From the NCBI GenBank assembly GCA_963169805.1, contig CAUJDY010000147.1:1-34662 (forward strand): a stretch of 34,662 nt of DNA. The letters run 5' to 3'. The stretch is from Bdellovibrionota bacterium. Its GTDB lineage: Bacteria > Bdellovibrionota > Bdellovibrionia > Bdellovibrionales > JAEYZS01. Within the stretch, counting starts at the first letter, position 1. Every line of letters starts with the position of its first letter. Below, one piece after another: positions 8,193-17,188 of this stretch. The notes under the pieces were generated by a model. The model saw only the letters and a list, made by a program, of their open reading frames with translations, was not told the origin of the DNA and searched no databases. The position numbers and the translations under genes were made by a program.

Positions 8193-9145
8193 AAAAAGTT
8201 GTTGTCACAGATCGTTTCTCAGTACAAGCGCTAGCCCTCTTAAAAGCACATTGCGATGTGACTGCAGGAGAAATCTCCGCAAGTGATTTAAACGATGCCG
8301 AAGTTTTAGTAATTCGCTCTCGAACTCAAATAACTCAAGAGTATTTAGAACAAACCCCTAATGTGAAGCTTATCATAACAAGTACAAGTGGGTATGACCA
8401 TATCGACCTCGATGAAACTCAAAAACGCTCAATCATAGTGACACACACACCTGATGCGAATGCTCAGAGTACTGCAGAGTTAACATGGCTACTTTTGTTA
8501 TCTCTGGCTCGACAATTTTCACAAACACAAAAAATGCTTCAAACTCAAAATTGGGATCGAAAAGCGTTAAATGGAATTGAGCTTGCGGGAAAGACCATAG
8601 GTATTGTAGGGCTGGGTCGTGTGGGTAGCAAAGTGGCTCAGATTGCAAAGGCATTTCAAATGAAAGTTTTTGCTTACGATCCATATAAAGAAGATTCTGA
8701 TTTTATTGGTATTGAGCGAGTGGGCTATACGGAGCTTCTCAGAATGTGTCATATTGTGAGCTATCATGTTCCTTACACAAAAGAGACTCATAGAATGCTC
8801 AATCGCAATCTCTTTGAAGATATGCTCGACGGGATGATTGTTATCAATGCCTGTCGTGGAGAAGTGATGAATGAGCTTGATCTGTTACACGGACTTGAAA
8901 TTGGTAAGATTAGTCGCCTTGGACTTGATGTTTTCGGAAAAGAACCGTTAGATCCAAAGTCACCGCTGCTATCACATCCGCGAGTCGTCTGCACGCCACA
9001 TATTGGAGCAACCACAGAGACGGCATTTGAGAACTCATCACTCCATGCAGCACAAAAGTGTTTAGACTATTTTGCTGGCAAAAAACTCGAGGACCTTCTG
9101 CCTTACGATAAACCCTGGTGGAATTATACCTTTCGCCGCTCTTAG
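8189..9145 (+). CDS. serA: D-3-phosphoglycerate dehydrogenase (short, no ACT domain)
   Basis: A 318-residue D-2-hydroxyacid dehydrogenase. The Rossmann motif GIVGLGRVGSKVA lies at about 138-150, and the catalytic triad is Arg223 (ACRGEV), Glu252 (GKEPLD) and His271 (TPHIGATTE). The substrate-side STSGYDHID matches SerA-like enzymes. It oxidises 3-phosphoglycerate to 3-phosphohydroxypyruvate in serine synthesis. The C-terminal regulatory ASB/ACT domains of long SerA forms are absent, so serine feedback at an ACT site is not expected. It starts four bases inside the aminotransferase gene, forming a two-gene module. Another hydroxyacid (for example glyoxylate or hydroxypyruvate) remains possible. 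Confidence 0.82.
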   Translation: MKKVVVTDRFSVQALALLKAHCDVTAGEISASDLNDAEVLVIRSRTQITQEYLEQTPNVKLIITSTSGYDHIDLDETQKRSIIVTHTPDANAQSTAELTWLLLLSLARQFSQTQKMLQTQNWDRKALNGIELAGKTIGIVGLGRVGSKVAQIAKAFQMKVFAYDPYKEDSDFIGIERVGYTELLRMCHIVSYHVPYTKETHRMLNRNLFEDMLDGMIVINACRGEVMNELDLLHGLEIGKISRLGLDVFGKEPLDPKSPLLSHPRVVCTPHIGATTETAFENSSLHAAQKCLDYFAGKKLEDLLPYDKPWWNYTFRRS

Positions 9146-9281
9146 CGCACAGCTCTTAAGTTGAAATTAAGCTTTATCCCTTCTATTTTGTGGTCGAACT
9201 TTTATTGTATTACGCCTTGTTTTTTATTTCCTACAAGGCGGCAAGACATAACAACAAAACTCGCGCCGTATTTTGGTCTGA

Positions 9282-10681
<1,400 letters not shown>

Positions 10682-10697
10682 TTTTTTTGAGAAGTCG

Positions 10698-10726
10698 TTG
10701 ACTGTTAGCCAGAAAGTTTTTAATTT
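10698..10726 (+). promoter_or_regulatory. sigma-70 type promoter for the tRNA pair
   Basis: TTGACT (10698-10703) is separated by 17 bp from TAATTT (10721-10726). The predicted transcript start is about ten bases before the tRNA-Lys 5' end. It begins 16 bp after the purA stop, so the tRNAs need not depend on purA transcription. Confidence 0.6.
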
Positions 10727-10743
10727 AGCGACTCTTTTGACGT

Positions 10744-10819
10744 GATCCACTAGCTCAGTCGGTAGAGCACATCCCTTTTAAGGATGGGGTCGAAGGTTCG
10801 AATCCTTCGTGGATCACCA
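10744..10819 (+). tRNA. tRNA-Lys (anticodon TTT)
   Basis: A complete 76-nt cloverleaf. The acceptor stem is GATCCAC paired with GTGGATC, the D arm is GCTCAGTCGGTAGAGC, and the anticodon stem CATCC/GGATG encloses the loop CTTTTAA, giving anticodon UUU. The T arm is GAAGG-TTCGAAT-CCTTC. The discriminator A and CCA are encoded. It lies 20 bp before tRNA-Glu and is probably cotranscribed with it. Confidence 0.97.
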
Positions 10820-10839
10820 TTTTTTTGAAAATTTAATAC

Positions 10840-10915
10840 GTTCCCATCGTCTAGTGGCCTAGGACACTACCCTTTCACGGTAGATACAGGGGTTCAAATC
10901 CCCTTGGGAACGCCA
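10840..10915 (+). tRNA. tRNA-Glu (anticodon TTC)
   Basis: A complete 76-nt cloverleaf. The acceptor is GTTCCCA with TGGGAAC, the anticodon stem CTACC/GGTAG holds the loop CTTTCAC with anticodon UUC, and the T-loop TTCAAAT is closed by GGGG/CCCC. Discriminator G and CCA are encoded. The Lys-Glu pair ends at a terminator 11 bp downstream. Confidence 0.97.
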
Positions 10916-10925
10916 ACTCAAACAA

Positions 10926-10954
10926 AGCTAACCGCATAGTGGTTGGCTTTTTTT
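10926..10954 (+). terminator. rho-independent terminator of the tRNA pair
   Basis: AGCTAACC (10926-10933) pairs with GGTTGGCT (10941-10948), one G-T wobble, across a 7-nt loop and runs into seven T. It closes the tRNA-Lys/tRNA-Glu transcript. Confidence 0.88.
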
Positions 10955-11016
10955 ATTTGTGCTTTTGTGCGGAGAGATGGACGCAAGCCCTGCCCCCAAA
11001 GTACTCAAAATTGCCC

Positions 11017-11792
11017 TTAATCACCAGCACCGTTCTTTAAATCATGAGATAGAGGAAAAAATTGAACGTTAATTTGATACACCGTCGCGGCATCTTTGCT
11101 CTGGCCAGAGATACTAAGCATTTCTTCATAGAACTTATAGATAGCGCTTTTATATAATTTAAGATCTTCGGCTGCTATTTTAAATGTCATACAGCTAATT
11201 TCTCTTTGATCCGAATTGATATCCCGAATCGATTGTATTCCTTTTTGAATCATGGAGATGTGGAAAGGGATAACAATACTTCCCGTTTCTTTTGGAGTTA
11301 CAAGAACTTCTTTCGTTGAGATGTACAAAGAGTTTTTTTTCTCGACTAAATTTAATGTTTCTAGTGTAGCCAATGATTTTTTGAGATCAGATGATTCTAC
11401 ATGCTCTAAAAAAGTCTTTTGAATCTGTTCATAGGTAGCGCCTTGAGGATAATACGAAATAACTTCTCTCACTGCCACCGTTAACCAACTTTGATAATAG
11501 TTAACCATTTCTGAGCTAATTAATAATCTTTTTCTTATTTTCTTTGAAGACACAATTTTTTTTGAATACTCTAATTGATCTTCTGTGTTCTTAGCTTGAT
11601 TAAACATACAGAGGTTAACAAAAAATTCTCTCTCAACTTCAGCAAGCTCCAAGGCTTTTGCAAGTTTATGAGTAATGGGCTTTGTGAGATTTTTTTTCCT
11701 TGTATGATAGAGAGGAGAAAACTTGGAGATCTCACTCCTACTCTACGGTTAAACTCTCTATAGGTCAGGCTTGCATCAATTGAAATCTCCAC
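11017..11792 (-). pseudogene. TIGR02147/DUF4423-type gene, N-terminally truncated and frameshifted
   Basis: The upstream frame (from about GTG 11792) encodes LTYREFNRRVGVRSPSFLL then IIQGKK, the N-terminal HTH-like part of TIGR02147 proteins. At an A8 run (minus strand; 11690-11697) the sense continues in the -1 frame as NLTKPITHKLAKALELAEVE and on through VNLCMFNQAKNTEDQ, the long C-terminal frame ending at 11017. One more A would join them. The usual first 20-25 residues of the family are also missing, and the 5' end abuts the truncated ybhP remnant. The C-terminal frame alone could start at TTG 11652 (211 aa) but lacks the HTH part. VYQINVQFFPLS near the end is the family's typical close. 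The family is abundant in Bdellovibrio relatives; its function is unknown. Transcriptional slippage on A8 could still yield some fused product. Confidence 0.75.
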
Positions 11793-12282
11793 AAATAAAA
11801 AGAGGGTCAGATGGCGGTACTTTTTCCTTCACCAGAGCACATAATCTTTCAATTTGCCTCTCTCTTCCCCAATCCGTTAAATCAAGGTGCAATGTCATGA
11901 TATGCAAATTCTGATTTGGATGCTCTGGCAGCGAAACTACTCCATGCAATATTCCTCTTTGCTCAAAACGATGATTTGAAATATCGATGTTATCATATGA
12001 ATCAAAAGGGAGCTGGCTTAATATAGCATTACCATGGTGACCTTTACTGTATATCGCATTTTTACCATAAGCAAAATGAGGCCATATTTTATCAGCTAAA
12101 ATTTAAAGTTGAGATTTCTCCGTTAGCTCCGGGTAAGAACCCATCACTTCCTGAAGACAAACTATGTTAGCACCGGACTCAGCAATTTTTTCCCTTATTT
12201 GCTCCACAGTATATTTAACCTTACCTAATGACCAACCCTTTTGAATATTTAAAGTAAGTATTTTTATATTTTTATTAATCAT
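11776..12282 (-). pseudogene. ybhP: YbhP-like endonuclease/exonuclease/phosphatase gene, nonsense and C-terminal truncation
   Basis: From ATG 12282 (two bases after the clsB stop) the frame reads NIKILTLNIQKGW, then NIVCLQEVMGSYPEL, and after 59 codons meets TAA (12103-12105). The same frame continues without shift as ILADKIWPHFAYGKNAIY, GHHGNAILSQLPFD, RFEQRGILHGVVSLP, LHLDLTDWGRERQ and SDPLFICGDFN, closely parallel to E. coli YbhP, then stops at TGA (11776-11778). The C-terminal section with the catalytic S/D-H motif is gone. In E. coli ybhP is next to clsB, as here. Two lesions, a point nonsense and a terminal deletion, make a working enzyme unlikely. Confidence 0.88.
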
Positions 12283-12284
12283 AG

Positions 12285-13376
12285 TTAGAGCCAATACCGA
12301 ATCAATTGCAAAAACTTTATCAGAAGTTTGTCCAACCATCTTCTTCTTGGCAAGAGATTCTCATTAATTTCAAGTGAACTTCTACAATCTATCAAAAACT
12401 GTGATTCCAAAGATTCTATAGAATTTTTATGAGTAAGTACGGCATCAATTTCTTGATCGTGCAAAAAACTTCTATGATTCCAATTACTAGACCCAATCAA
12501 AGCCCAATCATCTATCAACAAAGTTTTTGCATGCAAAAAATCACACTGGTACTCAAAAATACGAATTCCAGAATGTAAAAGTGTACGATAATATGTTTCT
12601 GTAAGAAGCTTCATAAACCACGGCACAGATCGACTAGGTACCAAAATTCTAATATCTACATTCTTTTCACGTTCCATTATGAGTGCGCGCAAAATCGATG
12701 GAGGAGGAATAAAGTAAGCATTTGTTATCCACACTCTTTTTTTAGCACGAGCGATACGATTCCTCAAATCTCTGTTGTATGACTTGCGCAACCTACGTGT
12801 TTGGTTTAAACGAATGAGAGAGTTAGGATTATAGATTTTTTGGATATTGATTGTATAGGGTTCGTCCCCTGCCCAGTTACTTTCAAATGCGGCCAATACC
12901 CTCTCTGTTTCGTGACCTGTAACTTGAACACCTGTTTCACGATATGCAACATTGGTGATATTAAAGCTTCCTAAAAATAACCAGTTGTTATCTATCAAAC
13001 ATATCTTTCTATGTAGTCGTTTATTCCATTTTGCTGACAATTGAAAAATCTTGCGAAGCCATAAGACATTCCATCGAAAAAATGAGGACAAGAATAAGGG
13101 GTGGAAAACCTGGTAATCCACATTATAGCTATGCAGTAAAGACTTTAATTTAGGAAGTTGAAAAAAGCTTCCTACGCCATCGGTTACCACACGTACTTTA
13201 ACACCTCTCTGAGCAGCAGAACGAAGCGCCTCTAAAACTGCCATGCCAATCTCATCGCAGTCGAAAATATAGGTTTCAAGTATGACGGAGTTTTGTGCTT
13301 TCAGTATACTAGAAATTAGGTCTTCAAAATACTTTTTTGAAGAATAATAAATAACTTCTGTTCTCCAACTTTCCAT
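12285..13376 (-). CDS. clsB: phospholipase D-family cardiolipin synthase, ClsB type
   Basis: A 363-residue protein with two HKD catalytic motifs: H122-x-K124-x4-D129 (LHRKICLIDNN, followed by GSFNITN) and H282-x-K284-x4-D289 (LHAKTLLIDD, followed by GSSNWNHRSF). It joins phospholipid headgroups to make cardiolipin at the inner membrane. Unlike ClsA it has no N-terminal transmembrane pair, fitting the ClsB group. The neighbouring ybhP remnant repeats the E. coli clsB-ybhP linkage. The ATG at 13376 has only a weak GAAAG upstream. The 273 bp between this start and the helicase start hold no gene that I can see. Confidence 0.9.
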   Translation of the reverse strand: MESWRTEVIYYSSKKYFEDLISSILKAQNSVILETYIFDCDEIGMAVLEALRSAAQRGVKVRVVTDGVGSFFQLPKLKSLLHSYNVDYQVFHPLFLSSFFRWNVLWLRKIFQLSAKWNKRLHRKICLIDNNWLFLGSFNITNVAYRETGVQVTGHETERVLAAFESNWAGDEPYTINIQKIYNPNSLIRLNQTRRLRKSYNRDLRNRIARAKKRVWITNAYFIPPPSILRALIMEREKNVDIRILVPSRSVPWFMKLLTETYYRTLLHSGIRIFEYQCDFLHAKTLLIDDWALIGSSNWNHRSFLHDQEIDAVLTHKNSIESLESQFLIDCRSSLEINENLLPRRRWLDKLLIKFLQLIRYWL

Positions 13377-13649
13377 AGCTTTCGTATAACCTTTCGCGTG
13401 TGCTGATTATAGCGAGTCTACTACAACTCTCCAAATTCTATTTCCAAACAGCGATCCACCTTCATATAACAGACCTTTGATTTGAACCAACCGCCCATAG
13501 AAAATTGGGTATTATTTGAACGACAAGGATGAATATCCTCCTCAAGTTAGGACTTAAAACTATACAATAGAGTGATTTTTACCAGCCCTCTACCCAACAA
13601 TCCTGGATTGCGATATGTTGCCCCCTTAACTCTTAAAAGAAAGTACCTT

Positions 13650-14774
13650 ATGAGTTCATTTCAAGATTTTAACCTAATTCCTACGCTATTAACTTCCCTT
13701 CAAGAAATGGGTCTTAAAGATCCAACTGTGATCCAAAACCTCGCTATCCCCCGCTTACTTGAAGGACAATCTCTTGTTGGCGTTGCAGAGACTGGGACCG
13801 GAAAAACACTCTCCTACGTCCTCCCTATCTTGCACCAACTTAAAAATTTAGAGTTGAGTGGAAATCAGGTTACACGCGCAGGGCACCCAAGAGCCTTAAT
13901 ACTTGTTCCAACGCGTGAACTTGGAGAACAAGTTACAAAAGTTTTTAAACCATTCACTCACTTAACACGACTGCGTGTGCGCGGTATTATGGGTGGAACT
14001 TCCATGCAAGTTTCCAAGAAGAATACGCTTGGACAATTTGAGGTTCTAGTTGCAACCCCTGGTCGCTTAGTAAAGCTCATCGAAAAGCGTCATGTCGATT
14101 TAAGCGATGTCAGAATTCTTGTTCTAGATGAAGCGGACCAAATGCTAGACAAAGGCTTCTTTCAAGATGCAAAATTCATCATCAGCTGCTGCCCTAAAGA
14201 AAAACAAATGGCGCTTTTCTCAGCAACTATTTCTCAAACCGTGCAACAACTTATTGACTCAAACTTTTCTGGAGTTGAAATCTTGCATGGCCAAAAAAGC
14301 CATAAGCTTGTCCCACAACTCACAACTCAAAATTGGGATGTCATTGACGGAAAAAGACGCCCCTTACTTGAAAAGCTTATTAAGAACAAAACAGAAGGAC
14401 TCACTCTCGTTTTTGCAAATACACGTGAGCAATGCGATAAATTGGTACAAGAATTTACAAACATGAAAGTCTCTTGCGCTGTATACCGTGGAGAAATGGA
14501 CAAGCAACAAAGACGCTCTAATTTAAAAGCGTTCCGCGATGGAAAGATTCAATTCCTCATTTCTACAGATTTGGGATCTCGTGGACTTGATATTCAGAAT
14601 GTTGGTAGAGTTGTAAATTATCATATGCCTCAACAACTAGACAGCTACGTGCACCGAGTTGGTAGAACAGCGCGTGCCGGAAGAAAAGGACTTGTCGTTA
14701 ATTTTATAACAGAACGAGATCAACGCATCTTAAGTCAAATTGAACGCGTTGTAAACCGACCTGTGAATGGATGA
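13650..14774 (+). CDS. DEAD-box ATP-dependent RNA helicase
   Basis: The 374-residue core carries all the superfamily 2 motifs: Q motif (DPTVIQNLAIP), Walker A AETGTGKT, PTRELGEQV, ATPGRL, DEAD, SAT, VFANTREQCDKL, STDLGSRGLDI and HRVGRTARAG. There is almost no C-terminal extension, so it is a minimal helicase without a specificity domain (unlike DbpA or CsdA). The frame is open from GTG 13572, but homology begins at SSFQDFNLIPTLL, so ATG 13650 is preferred. It acts on structured RNA, for example in ribosome assembly or mRNA decay; the target cannot be told. A glutathione transferase gene follows six bases later. Confidence 0.93.
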   Translation: MSSFQDFNLIPTLLTSLQEMGLKDPTVIQNLAIPRLLEGQSLVGVAETGTGKTLSYVLPILHQLKNLELSGNQVTRAGHPRALILVPTRELGEQVTKVFKPFTHLTRLRVRGIMGGTSMQVSKKNTLGQFEVLVATPGRLVKLIEKRHVDLSDVRILVLDEADQMLDKGFFQDAKFIISCCPKEKQMALFSATISQTVQQLIDSNFSGVEILHGQKSHKLVPQLTTQNWDVIDGKRRPLLEKLIKNKTEGLTLVFANTREQCDKLVQEFTNMKVSCAVYRGEMDKQQRRSNLKAFRDGKIQFLISTDLGSRGLDIQNVGRVVNYHMPQQLDSYVHRVGRTARAGRKGLVVNFITERDQRILSQIERVVNRPVNG

Positions 14775-14780
14775 GTTTGA

Positions 14781-15434
14781 ATGAAACTTATAATTGGCGA
14801 TAAAAATTTATCTTCTTGGTCCATGCGAGCTTGGCTCACTGCTAAAAAATCAGGAATTCTATTTGAAGAAATTAAGATCTATTTAGACCAAAAAAATACT
14901 AAATCTGAAATATTAAAGTACTCACCTTCAGAAAAAGTGCCTTGTCTTATTGATGGCGCAAACACCATTTGGGATTCCCTTGCTATTTCTGAGTACCTGG
15001 CCGAAAAATCACCGCACCTTTGGCCCCAAGATTATTCACAGAGAGCTCTTGCACGATCTTATGCCTGCGAAATGCACTCCGGGTTTCCATCTTTAAGAAG
15101 TCAGTGCTCAATGGATATTAGACTTCGTATGCAAATTCGTCACCTCACCCCTTCTACCATCTCAGAAATCAATAGAATTTTGCAGATGTGGGAGCAGGCT
15201 CTCACTCAAAGTAACGGGCCTTTTTTATTTGGTAAATTTAGTATCGCAGATGCTTTTTTTGCGCCGGTAGTAATGAGATTTATTTCCTATGGAATACAAA
15301 TTAAGTCTCAAAAAATAAAAAGTTATATAAATGCTATTGAGAATGATCCAGATGTAAGCACTTGGGTACAAGACGCTTTATTAGAGACACCAGAACCTGT
15401 CATTTTTAATGACTCACACAATACTTCAACTTAA
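14781..15434 (+). CDS. glutathione S-transferase family protein
   Basis: A 217-residue two-domain GST. The N-terminal thioredoxin fold has LIIGDKNLSSWSMRAWLT, with the SSWSMR segment where the catalytic Ser lies in the zeta/YfcF-like groups, then the cis-Pro element EKVPCLIDG and the glutathione-binding DSLAISEYLAE. The C-terminal helical domain has FLFGKFSIADAFFAPVVMRF, the N-capping motif of GST helix 6. It likely conjugates or isomerises small electrophiles; the substrate is unknown. It starts six bases after the helicase stop and precedes the thioesterase by 20 bp, so the three may be cotranscribed. Confidence 0.88.
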   Translation: MKLIIGDKNLSSWSMRAWLTAKKSGILFEEIKIYLDQKNTKSEILKYSPSEKVPCLIDGANTIWDSLAISEYLAEKSPHLWPQDYSQRALARSYACEMHSGFPSLRSQCSMDIRLRMQIRHLTPSTISEINRILQMWEQALTQSNGPFLFGKFSIADAFFAPVVMRFISYGIQIKSQKIKSYINAIENDPDVSTWVQDALLETPEPVIFNDSHNTST

Positions 15435-15454
15435 TATAAATCCAAGAGGTTCCC

Positions 15455-15877
15455 ATGCTTTGGTCAAAAAAAGTCTCCGCACAAGATCTTCAAAACGCAT
15501 GCAAAAATACTCTTTGCGAGCACATAGGAATGGAATTCACAGAGGTTGGAGATGATTTTCTAATCGCAAGAATGCCAGTTGATCATCGCACCATACAGCC
15601 TGCGGGACTTCTCCATGGCGGAGCCTCAGTTGCTCTCGCAGAAAGCCTTGGCAGCATTGCATCTCTTCTTTGTATTAAATCGGATTCTAAAATGCCAGTG
15701 GGAGTAGAAATCAATGCTAATCATCTCAAGGCAGTTAAATCTGGCTATGTTTATGGAAAAGTCACGGCCATCCGCAGGGGACAAACGACACATGTTTGGA
15801 ATATCGAAATTAAAAACGAAGAAGGAGATCTGTGCTGCATAAGCCGACTTACGGTTATGGTCGTTGACCGCCGTTAA
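15455..15877 (+). CDS. hotdog-fold acyl-CoA thioesterase (PaaI/YdiI-like)
   Basis: A 140-residue single hotdog domain with the catalytic signature LLHGGASVALAES: His54-Gly-Gly binds the thioester and Glu63 activates water in the YdiI/MenI and EntH groups. It ends with VWNIEIKNEEGDLCCISRLT, typical of the family. It hydrolyses an acyl- or aryl-CoA; which one is not evident, so no gene symbol is given. AGAGG precedes the ATG at good spacing. Its stop overlaps the stop of the convergent nitroreductase gene by four bases, with no terminator between. Confidence 0.87.
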   Translation: MLWSKKVSAQDLQNACKNTLCEHIGMEFTEVGDDFLIARMPVDHRTIQPAGLLHGGASVALAESLGSIASLLCIKSDSKMPVGVEINANHLKAVKSGYVYGKVTAIRRGQTTHVWNIEIKNEEGDLCCISRLTVMVVDRR

Positions 15878-16569
15878 ACTTTGTGAACAACTTCAGATAA
15901 TGGAAGTCTATATCTTGGTCCCCACGTTCCTTTATCAGATTCCTTACCAACGCCAATAACCATCACAACACGATCGTGGCATTTTAATTTAAGCAATCTC
16001 TTAACACGACACTCATCAAAGCCTTCCATCATACAAGTCGCATAGCCTTGAGCTGTCATAGCTAATACAAAATTCTCAGCTGCAAGCGCCGCAGATTTGA
16101 TTGCAATTTCTTGCACATCTCGGCGTGTTGCGGGTCTTCGCATAATTGGGCGGAATAAACCCACCAGATTAAAAATTAAAAATCTTACAAAACCTAAAAT
16201 ATTAAATATTCCCCAGCGATACATTGCTGGAATAAGTTTCTCGTAATACATCACAACAGGCTTAGGAGCATTTGAGGATTTGACCCACTCTATTAGACGC
16301 TTTTGTGAACGCTGCCAGGACTTGGGTGCTGCCACAACAACAAGTAACTCAGCTGCAGTTCGTGCAGCTGCTTGGCTTAGGCAGGCCTCAACAAGTTTCG
16401 CTTTTTTATCACCAGATTGTACCCAATAAAAATCCCAAGTTTGAGTGTTAGAAGAATTTGGAGCTAGCACAGCCATTTCCAATGCTTTATTCATGACATC
16501 CTCAGGAACCGTCTCTTCTGTAAATCTACGAATACTTCTTCTTTTATTAATTGTATCAAACAAATTCAT
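15874..16569 (-). CDS. nitroreductase-fold flavoprotein with hydrophobic insert
   Basis: This 231-residue protein has the FMN-binding start TINKRRSIRRFT, then MAVLAPNSSNTQTWDFYWV, and the C-terminal KSAALAAENFVLAMTAQG and CMMEGFDECRVKRLL of the nitroreductase family. Between them lies a segment containing WGIFNILGFVRFLIFNLVGLF, hydrophobic enough to sit on or in the membrane. Family members reduce quinones, nitroaromatics or enones with NAD(P)H. ATG 16569 is chosen because GGGAG precedes it; GTG 16590 is upstream and weaker. It follows the YceI gene by 40 bp on the same strand and may be the last gene of the polyketide operon; a quinone-like substrate would fit that context (inference). Confidence 0.82.
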   Translation of the reverse strand: MNLFDTINKRRSIRRFTEETVPEDVMNKALEMAVLAPNSSNTQTWDFYWVQSGDKKAKLVEACLSQAAARTAAELLVVVAAPKSWQRSQKRLIEWVKSSNAPKPVVMYYEKLIPAMYRWGIFNILGFVRFLIFNLVGLFRPIMRRPATRRDVQEIAIKSAALAAENFVLAMTAQGYATCMMEGFDECRVKRLLKLKCHDRVVMVIGVGKESDKGTWGPRYRLPLSEVVHKV

Positions 16570-16609
16570 AGAATTTCTCCCGGCCTGCACTTACATAAGT
16601 AGATTAAAT

Positions 16610-17179
16610 CTATTGTCCTTGGAGTTCAAAGTAAATTTGAACAGTGTCCTCTAGACTTGCAACTGCAATAGAGGGATCGGGAATAGAGAGTGCTTTTAAG
16701 GATGCAGTTGATTTTCCCACCAAGTGATACTCATCACCCTTCTTTTCAGATTTAATGTACAAATCTAATGGATACTCTTTCCCACGAATTTTAATTTTAG
16801 CTGGAACAATCTGCTCCTCTGAACGATTCAATTCAATATCGGTCGTTAAAACAACTCGAATTTCTGGAAACTCAGCCATAGATAGACAAAAATTCCACAT
16901 CTTTTCATTACGACCTTCGATATCTGTATCCATATCAGAAACTTTAAACACAATTTCTACATTCTTTGCCCTGGTCCCTTCTCTTTGAAATGTCACTTTG
17001 TAATTTTTCACATAGTTTTTAAAAGTCGATTTGAAAATTCCAACTTTCCACGCAACTAGATCAAACCGAATAAATTGCGAATTCTTTTTTGCCTCTACAT
17101 AATTTTCATTTGAAACTTCTAATGCAGCAGCTTGGCACACAAAGCTTAACACAAACATAAATACAACAATCAGTTTCAT
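16610..17179 (-). CDS. YceI-like periplasmic lipid-binding protein
   Basis: The 189-residue product starts with a cleavable signal peptide (KLIVVFMFVLSFVCQAAA). The mature part follows the YceI beta-barrel pattern: IRFDLVAWKVGIFKSTFKNY, then IVFKVSDMDTDIEGRNEKMW and FPEIRVVLTTDIE. YceI proteins hold amphipathic or polyisoprenoid lipids and quinones in a hydrophobic pocket in the periplasm. AGGAG lies at good spacing before the ATG. It starts nine bases after the stop of the FAD oxidoreductase gene, in the operon headed by a type III polyketide synthase, which suggests it carries or shields the lipid product of that pathway (inference). Confidence 0.83.
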   Translation of the reverse strand: MKLIVVFMFVLSFVCQAAALEVSNENYVEAKKNSQFIRFDLVAWKVGIFKSTFKNYVKNYKVTFQREGTRAKNVEIVFKVSDMDTDIEGRNEKMWNFCLSMAEFPEIRVVLTTDIELNRSEEQIVPAKIKIRGKEYPLDLYIKSEKKGDEYHLVGKSTASLKALSIPDPSIAVASLEDTVQIYFELQGQ

Positions 17180-17188
17180 ATAGCACTC

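Noticed and set aside
9213-9240. CGCCTTG/CAAGGCG hairpin after serA as a terminator
   Set aside because: The loop is 14 nt, the stem only 7 bp, and no T run follows; it is mentioned only as part of the purA leader region.
13572-13649. GTG-started 26-residue N-terminal extension of the DEAD-box helicase
   Set aside because: Helicase homology begins after ATG 13650, and the extension has no conserved pattern.
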